Assembly (NCBI GenBank): GCA_035287045.1
Contig: DATECF010000229.1
Span: 1-26,655, forward strand
Length of the DNA stretch: 26,655 nucleotides
Direction: 5' to 3'
Source: JACPAP01 sp035287045
GTDB taxonomy: Bacteria > Gemmatimonadota > Gemmatimonadetes > Gemmatimonadales > GWC2-71-9
Position numbers and translations under genes: made by a program
Shown: positions 22,695 through 26,655 of the stretch, in pieces
Position numbering within the stretch: position 1 is the first letter of the stretch
Layout: every line of letters starts with the position of its first letter
The notes under the pieces: model-generated
What the model saw: the letters and a program-made list of their open reading frames with translations, nothing else
The model's database searches: none
Told to the model about the DNA's origin: nothing

Positions 22695-24989
22695 ATGGTG
22701 ACCGTCTCCCGAAGTCCCACCCCGATCCGCCGGGTCGCGATGCTCGGCAACTACCTGCCGCGACAGTGCGGCATCGCCACGTTTACGGCCGATTTGAGCG
22801 AGGCGATCGCCACCGGGAGCCCGGCCCTCGACTGCTTCGTGCTGGCCATGAACGATGGGGGCGCCCGGTACGCCTACCCGCCGCGGGTGCGCTTCGAGAT
22901 CGCCGAGAACGAGGTCACCGCGTACCGGCGGGCCGCCGACTTCCTCAACGTCAACACGGTGGACGTCGTCTCGGTCCAGCACGAGTACGGCATCTTCGGG
23001 GGCAAGGCCGGCGCACACGTTCTCCCGCTGCTGCACGAGCTTCGCATGCCGGTCGTGACCACGCTCCACACCATCCTGGCCGCGCCCGATCCCCACCAGC
23101 GCCGCGTGATGAACGACCTCACGCGACTCTCGGAGCGCCTGGTGGTGATGAGCGCGCGCGGCGCCGCCGTGCTTCAGGACGTGTATCGGGTGCCGGAACC
23201 CAAGATTGACCTGATCCCGCATGGCATTCCCAGCGTGCCCTCCGCCTCCGCCAGTAAGGACCGGCTCGGCGTGGAGGGCAAGGCCGTGCTCCTCACGTTC
23301 GGGCTGCTCTCGCCGGACAAGGGCATCGAGTACGTCATTGACGCGCTGCCCGCGATCCTCGAGCGGTTCCCGCACGCGGTGTACATCGTCCTGGGCGCCA
23401 CCCATCCGCACGTTCGGGAGCGCCAGGGCGAGACCTACCGGGTCATGCTGGAAACCCGGGCGCTGCGGCTGGGGGTGGAGGCCAATGTGATCTTCCACAA
23501 CCGCTTCGTGAGCCACGACGAGCTGACGGAGTTCCTCGCCGCCGCCGATCTCTACGTCACCCCCTCGTTGCAGCCGGAACAAAGTACCTCGGGCACGCTG
23601 GCCTATGCCGTGGGGTCGGGGAAGGCCGTGATCTCGACGCCCTACGCGTACGCGCGCGAGCTGCTCGCCGAGGGCCGGGGGGTCCTGGTGCCGTGGCGGG
23701 ATGGGGGCGCCATCGCGACCGCCGTGAACGGCCTGCTGGGGGACGACGCCGAACGGCTGGCGCTGGGGCAACGCGCCGCCGCGCACGGCCGGAGCATGCA
23801 ATGGCCCGCCGTGGCCCAGCGGTACCTGGCGAGCTTCGAGCGGGCCCGGGTCGAACACGCCGCCCGGCTCCGAACGTCATTCCATGCGAGGACCCTGGCG
23901 GAGCGGCCGGCCGGGTTGCCGGAGTTGAACTTCGGGCACCTCCGCCTCCTGACCGATGATACCGGCTTGATCCAGCACGCCGTGTATAGCGTCCCGCGGT
24001 ACGATGACGGCTACTGCCTCGATGACAACGCGCGCGCCCTGCGCTTGATGGCGCTGGTCGAGGACGCCGGCACAGACGACGAGGCCGCGGTGCGCGCCCT
24101 GGCGTCGCGCTACCTGGCGTTCGTGAGCCACGCGTTCAACCGGAGCACCGGGCGGTTCCGGAATTTCATGTCGTACGAGCGGCGGTGGACCGAGATGGCG
24201 GGCTCGGAGGACAGCCACGGGCGCGCGCTCTGGGCCTTGGGCGCCGTGGTTGGCCGCCTGGGCGATCCCGGGCGCCGCAGCCTGGCCGCCGACCTGTTTC
24301 ATGCCGCGCTCCCGGCCGTGTCGCCGTTTTCCAGTCCGCGCGCGTGGGCCTACGCGCTGCTCGGGGTTGACGAGTACCTCGGCGCGTTCCGGGGCGACCG
24401 CGGCGTGCAGGCGGTCCGGGGTGCCCTGGCCGAGCGGTTGCACGGTCTGTTCCAGCGGACCAGCGGACCAGAGTGGCCGTGGTTCGAGAACCGCGTCACC
24501 TACTGCAACGCGCGCCTGCCCCAGGCGCTCATTGTGTCCGGGACGCGAATGGACGATCCCGCGATGGTAGCGGCGGGGACCCAGGCGCTCGACTGGCTGG
24601 TCTCCATCCAGCGCTCACCGGACGGCTACTTTGCGCCGGTCGGGTCCAACACCGGCGTGGAGCGGGGAGCGCCGGCGGCCGCGTTCGACCACCAACCCGT
24701 GGAGGCGTGCGGTATGGTCGCCGGCTGCCTCGAAGCGCACCGCGTGACCGGCGACGATTGCTGGACCGAGCACGCGCGACGCGCCTTCAGCTGGTTTCTG
24801 GGCCAGAACCACCTGCAACACTCGCTCTACGACGCGTCCACCGGTGGGTGCCGCGACGGGCTCCATGCCGACCGCCCCAACGAGAACCAGGGGGCCGAAT
24901 CCACGCTGTCCTTTCTGCTCGCGCTGGTGGACATGCAAACGGCCAACGGCGGCGGCGGCGACCATGCCGCAGCAGGAGGTAGCCCATGA
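22695..24989 (+). CDS. Two-domain glycan enzyme: GT4 glycosyltransferase + (alpha/alpha) toroid domain
   Basis: 764 residues from ATG 22695; TTG 22686 and GTG 22698 are alternatives. Residues ~10-385 are a GT4-type GT-B glycosyltransferase: NYLPRQCGIATFT at the start, VQHEYGIFGG, the FGLLSPDKG nucleotide-side loop (~202-210) and LQPEQSTSGTLAYAVGSGKAVISTP (~292-316). The usual EX7E has Glu295 but Ala in place of the second Glu, as in related GH130-linked members. Residues ~415-750 form an all-helical repeat domain resembling six-hairpin glycosidases: YDDGYCLDDNARAL, GSEDSHGRALWALG, FDHQPVEACG and NENQGAES, rich in conserved acidic residues. I cannot assign this second part to a CAZy family. 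It overlaps the GH130 gene by 4 bp, so both probably work on the same mannose-type or related oligosaccharide. Confidence 0.85.
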   Translation: MVTVSRSPTPIRRVAMLGNYLPRQCGIATFTADLSEAIATGSPALDCFVLAMNDGGARYAYPPRVRFEIAENEVTAYRRAADFLNVNTVDVVSVQHEYGIFGGKAGAHVLPLLHELRMPVVTTLHTILAAPDPHQRRVMNDLTRLSERLVVMSARGAAVLQDVYRVPEPKIDLIPHGIPSVPSASASKDRLGVEGKAVLLTFGLLSPDKGIEYVIDALPAILERFPHAVYIVLGATHPHVRERQGETYRVMLETRALRLGVEANVIFHNRFVSHDELTEFLAAADLYVTPSLQPEQSTSGTLAYAVGSGKAVISTPYAYARELLAEGRGVLVPWRDGGAIATAVNGLLGDDAERLALGQRAAAHGRSMQWPAVAQRYLASFERARVEHAARLRTSFHARTLAERPAGLPELNFGHLRLLTDDTGLIQHAVYSVPRYDDGYCLDDNARALRLMALVEDAGTDDEAAVRALASRYLAFVSHAFNRSTGRFRNFMSYERRWTEMAGSEDSHGRALWALGAVVGRLGDPGRRSLAADLFHAALPAVSPFSSPRAWAYALLGVDEYLGAFRGDRGVQAVRGALAERLHGLFQRTSGPEWPWFENRVTYCNARLPQALIVSGTRMDDPAMVAAGTQALDWLVSIQRSPDGYFAPVGSNTGVERGAPAAAFDHQPVEACGMVAGCLEAHRVTGDDCWTEHARRAFSWFLGQNHLQHSLYDASTGGCRDGLHADRPNENQGAESTLSFLLALVDMQTANGGGGDHAAAGGSP
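24974..24980 (+). promoter_or_regulatory. Ribosome binding site of the GH130 gene, inside the upstream coding region
   Basis: AGGAGGT, 5 bases before ATG 24986 and still within the end of the glycosyltransferase gene. It means GH130 can be translated strongly on its own as well as by coupling. Confidence 0.8.
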
Positions 24990-25954
24990 CCGTGGCGCGC
25001 CACTACGACGTGCTGCTGCACCGGCACGCGGGCAACCCGATCCTCACGGCCGCCGATTGGCCCTACGCCGTGCACACGGTCTTCAACGCCGGCGCCACGC
25101 GGCTCGCCGACGGCACCACGCTGCTGCTGTGCCGGGTCGAGGACCGGAGCGGCCTCTCGCACCTGTGCGCCGCGCGCTCGGCCAATGGAGTGGACGGGTG
25201 GACCATAGACCCGGAGCCCACGCTGCCGCCCGACCCCGAACACCACCCCGAAGAACTGTGGGGGATCGAGGACCCGCGCATCACGTTCGTCGAGGAGCTG
25301 GGCCGGTACGCGATTGCCTATACCGCCTTCGGCAAAGGCGGCCCGGGCGTCGCCCTGGCGCTGACCGAGGACTTCCGGAGCTTCGAGCGCCTGGGGCTGG
25401 CGCTGCAACCGGAGGACAAGGACGCGGCGCTGCTCCCGCGCCGGGTGGACGGGAACTTCGCGCTGCTGCACCGCCCCATGACCCACGGGCGCGGCGACAT
25501 CTGGTTGTCGTTCTCGCCGGACCTGCGCAACTGGGGAGGACACCGCCCCGTGCTGCAGGCGCGTCGAGGCGGCTGGTGGGACGCGAACAAGGTGGGGTTG
25601 TCGCCTCCGCTCATCGAAACGTCCCGCGGATGGCTGATGCTGTACCACGGCGTCCGCCAGACCGCCTCGGGCAGCATCTATCGGCTGGGCGTCGCCCTGC
25701 TCGACCTGGAGCGGCCGGACCGCTGCCTCCTCCGCGGCGATTCCTGGATCTTCGGGCCTGAGGCCCCCTACGAGCGCGAGGGCGACGTGGCCAATGTCGC
25801 GTTTCCCTGCGGCTACACCCTCGCTCCTGACGGCGACACGCTCCACCTGTATTACGGCGCGGCGGACACCAGCGTGGCGCTCGCAACGGCGAGCGTCCGG
25901 CAGCTGCTGGGTTGGCTGGATGCGCACGGCGGCCACCGCGCGGACGCGGGGTGA
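24986..25954 (+). CDS. GH130-family glycoside phosphorylase-like protein
   Basis: 322 residues of the five-bladed propeller GH130 fold. Visible motifs: NPIL (17-20), CRVEDRSG (49-56), GIEDPRIT (93-100) with Asp96 in the place of the catalytic acid of mannosylglucose phosphorylase, KDAALLP (145-151), LHRP (161-164), LMLYHGVR (217-224) and DVANVAFPCG (267-276). Arg163 and His221 match residues that hold phosphate in the phosphorylases; hydrolytic members lose them. So reversible phosphorolysis, probably of beta-mannosides, is inferred, cytoplasmic since no signal peptide is seen. It is coupled to the glycosyltransferase-toroid gene. Confidence 0.88.
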   Translation: MTVARHYDVLLHRHAGNPILTAADWPYAVHTVFNAGATRLADGTTLLLCRVEDRSGLSHLCAARSANGVDGWTIDPEPTLPPDPEHHPEELWGIEDPRITFVEELGRYAIAYTAFGKGGPGVALALTEDFRSFERLGLALQPEDKDAALLPRRVDGNFALLHRPMTHGRGDIWLSFSPDLRNWGGHRPVLQARRGGWWDANKVGLSPPLIETSRGWLMLYHGVRQTASGSIYRLGVALLDLERPDRCLLRGDSWIFGPEAPYEREGDVANVAFPCGYTLAPDGDTLHLYYGAADTSVALATASVRQLLGWLDAHGGHRADAG

Positions 25955-26041
25955 CTGGTGCGTGCTTCGGCCGCCGCCGCCTTAGACCACGAACGGCGCC
26001 GTCACGATCAGGAGGACTTGGAAGTCCCGGAGCGCGGGGTT
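25955..26041. terminator. Convergent gap with short hairpin (possible weak bidirectional terminator)
   Basis: GGACTT-GG-AAGTCC at 26014-26027 lies 59 bases after the GH130 stop and 15 before the stop of the opposing gene. The stem is 6 bp with a tight loop and no T-run. Nothing else is seen in the gap. Confidence 0.3.
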
Positions 26042-26503
26042 TCAGTGAGTCGTGGCTGCCGCCAACGTCCTGCGGGCTCGGCCGTTCCACCGGAGAAACG
26101 CCGCCCCGGCCAGCACGATGAACGCTCCCCACCACGCGTAGTACCCAACCCGGAGCTCGCCGCGTGCGTCGGCCATCAGGAACCACATCGCATTGACCCC
26201 GGCGGAAGCGATCAGGCCCCAAGAGGCGACCCGGCGCAGCCGCACATGCCCGGCCGCCAGGGCCGCCACCGCCAGGACGAAACACCCGTTGGTCAGGGCG
26301 CTCACCGCTCCGAGCGCATCCAGGATCCCCGTCGCGCCTCCGCTCCCCTGGAATGGCCAGATGGGTGAGAGCGCGAACCGGAATGCTTCCCATCCCGGCA
26401 GGCCGCCCCTGGCGAGCGACGTCCCACCGTCGATCACCGGCAAACACCACGAGAGCAGATACAGGACCACCCCGCTCCAGAGCACGACGGTCGTGCGTTT
26501 CAT
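26042..26503 (-). CDS. Small polytopic membrane protein of unknown function
   Basis: 153 residues with about four hydrophobic segments: ~6-24, ~65-85, ~91-110 and ~119-137. A Gly/Pro-rich periplasmic-like loop (~25-55, GGTSLARGGLPGWEAF) follows the first helix. GGGAG lies 8 bases before the start. The first helix with WCLPVIDGG plus the GWEAF loop recalls small uncharacterised membrane proteins of several phyla, but I do not recognise a named family. It lies 65 bp downstream of the sigma factor gene on the same strand and could be co-transcribed with it. Confidence 0.7.
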   Translation of the reverse strand: MKRTTVVLWSGVVLYLLSWCLPVIDGGTSLARGGLPGWEAFRFALSPIWPFQGSGGATGILDALGAVSALTNGCFVLAVAALAAGHVRLRRVASWGLIASAGVNAMWFLMADARGELRVGYYAWWGAFIVLAGAAFLRWNGRARRTLAAATTH

Positions 26504-26568
26504 GGGGATTCTCCCGCTGTCGGTTGGCCTAACTCTGGGACCGGCCAGTCAAGCCAGCATCAAGGACC

Positions 26569-26655
26569 TCACGAGACCTCGCGCAGCCTCCGCTCGAGGA
26601 AGCGCCGCTCCGGCTCCAGCCGGGTGAGGGCGAGCGCCCGCTGGTAGGACGCTCG
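26569..26655 (-). CDS. RNA polymerase sigma factor, ECF type with DUF6596-like C-terminus, partial
   Basis: Only the last 28 residues are in the window; the gene continues past the right edge. They read SYQRALALTRLEPERRFLERRL near the end, which closely matches the terminal TPR-like stretch of the ECF sigma factors that carry a DUF6596 domain (typically AYRRALALT..EAERRFLERRL). The assignment rests on this short stretch only. Such sigma factors are usually encoded next to a small YCII-domain protein; none is seen on this side, where a membrane protein gene follows instead. Confidence 0.7.
   Translation of the reverse strand, partial: RASYQRALALTRLEPERRFLERRLREVS

Noticed and set aside
24844..25761. 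305-residue + frame overlapping the GT4 and GH130 genes
   Set aside because: Arg/Ala/Gly-rich out-of-phase shadow; the GH130 frame carries all family motifs and a perfect ribosome site.

Overview
The window is GC-rich chromosomal DNA from a Gram-negative (diderm) bacterium. I see outer-membrane barrel features, a PBP1B-type murein synthase with a UB2H-like domain, lipoprotein signals and secreted beta-propeller and peptidase proteins. An S46 dipeptidyl-peptidase, an S9 peptidase, a MauG-type peroxidase, a serpin, separate MacB-like permeases and a GT4/GH130 pair would fit Gemmatimonadota or a neighbouring phylum. That assignment is inference from gene content, not a database match. There are no rRNA or tRNA genes, CRISPR arrays, transposases or phage genes; the window looks like ordinary chromosome with a few unusual local features.

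Layout. 1-3118 (+): the C-terminal end of a serpin, an outer-membrane barrel protein, and a di-heme cytochrome c peroxidase whose start overlaps the barrel stop. 3116-3340: a ~225-bp imperfect palindrome filling the convergent gap and including both flanking stop codons. 3338-3742 (-): small conserved-looking protein. 3870-10109 (+): secreted S9 peptidase, 4-alpha-glucanotransferase, rhomboid protease, PBP1B-like penicillin-binding protein. 10144-12300 (-): lipoprotein S46 dipeptidyl-peptidase. 12480-14138 (+): ArsR-rhodanese fusion regulator, DsrE-like protein and membrane protein, with a perfect inverted-repeat operator just upstream, probably a sulfur-responsive operon. 14244-19413 (+): adaptor, ATPase and two FtsX-type permeases of a MacAB-like exporter, then a secreted propeller protein. 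19432-22072 (-): a CotH-kinase-like secreted protein and a DUF4173-type membrane protein with a promoter/operator that predicts a leaderless mRNA. 22416-25954 (+): cold-shock protein with a strong terminator, then a bifunctional GT4/(alpha/alpha) glycan enzyme coupled to a GH130 enzyme. 26042-26655 (-): small membrane protein and the C-terminal end of an ECF-type sigma factor.

The most interesting points are the long palindrome at 3116-3340, the ArsR-rhodanese regulator whose only two cysteines lie in the rhodanese loop, the leaderless DUF4173 promoter with an operator in its spacer, the CotH-like protein, and the GT4-toroid/GH130 pair. Most functions are recognised from motifs by eye; no alignment or search was run.
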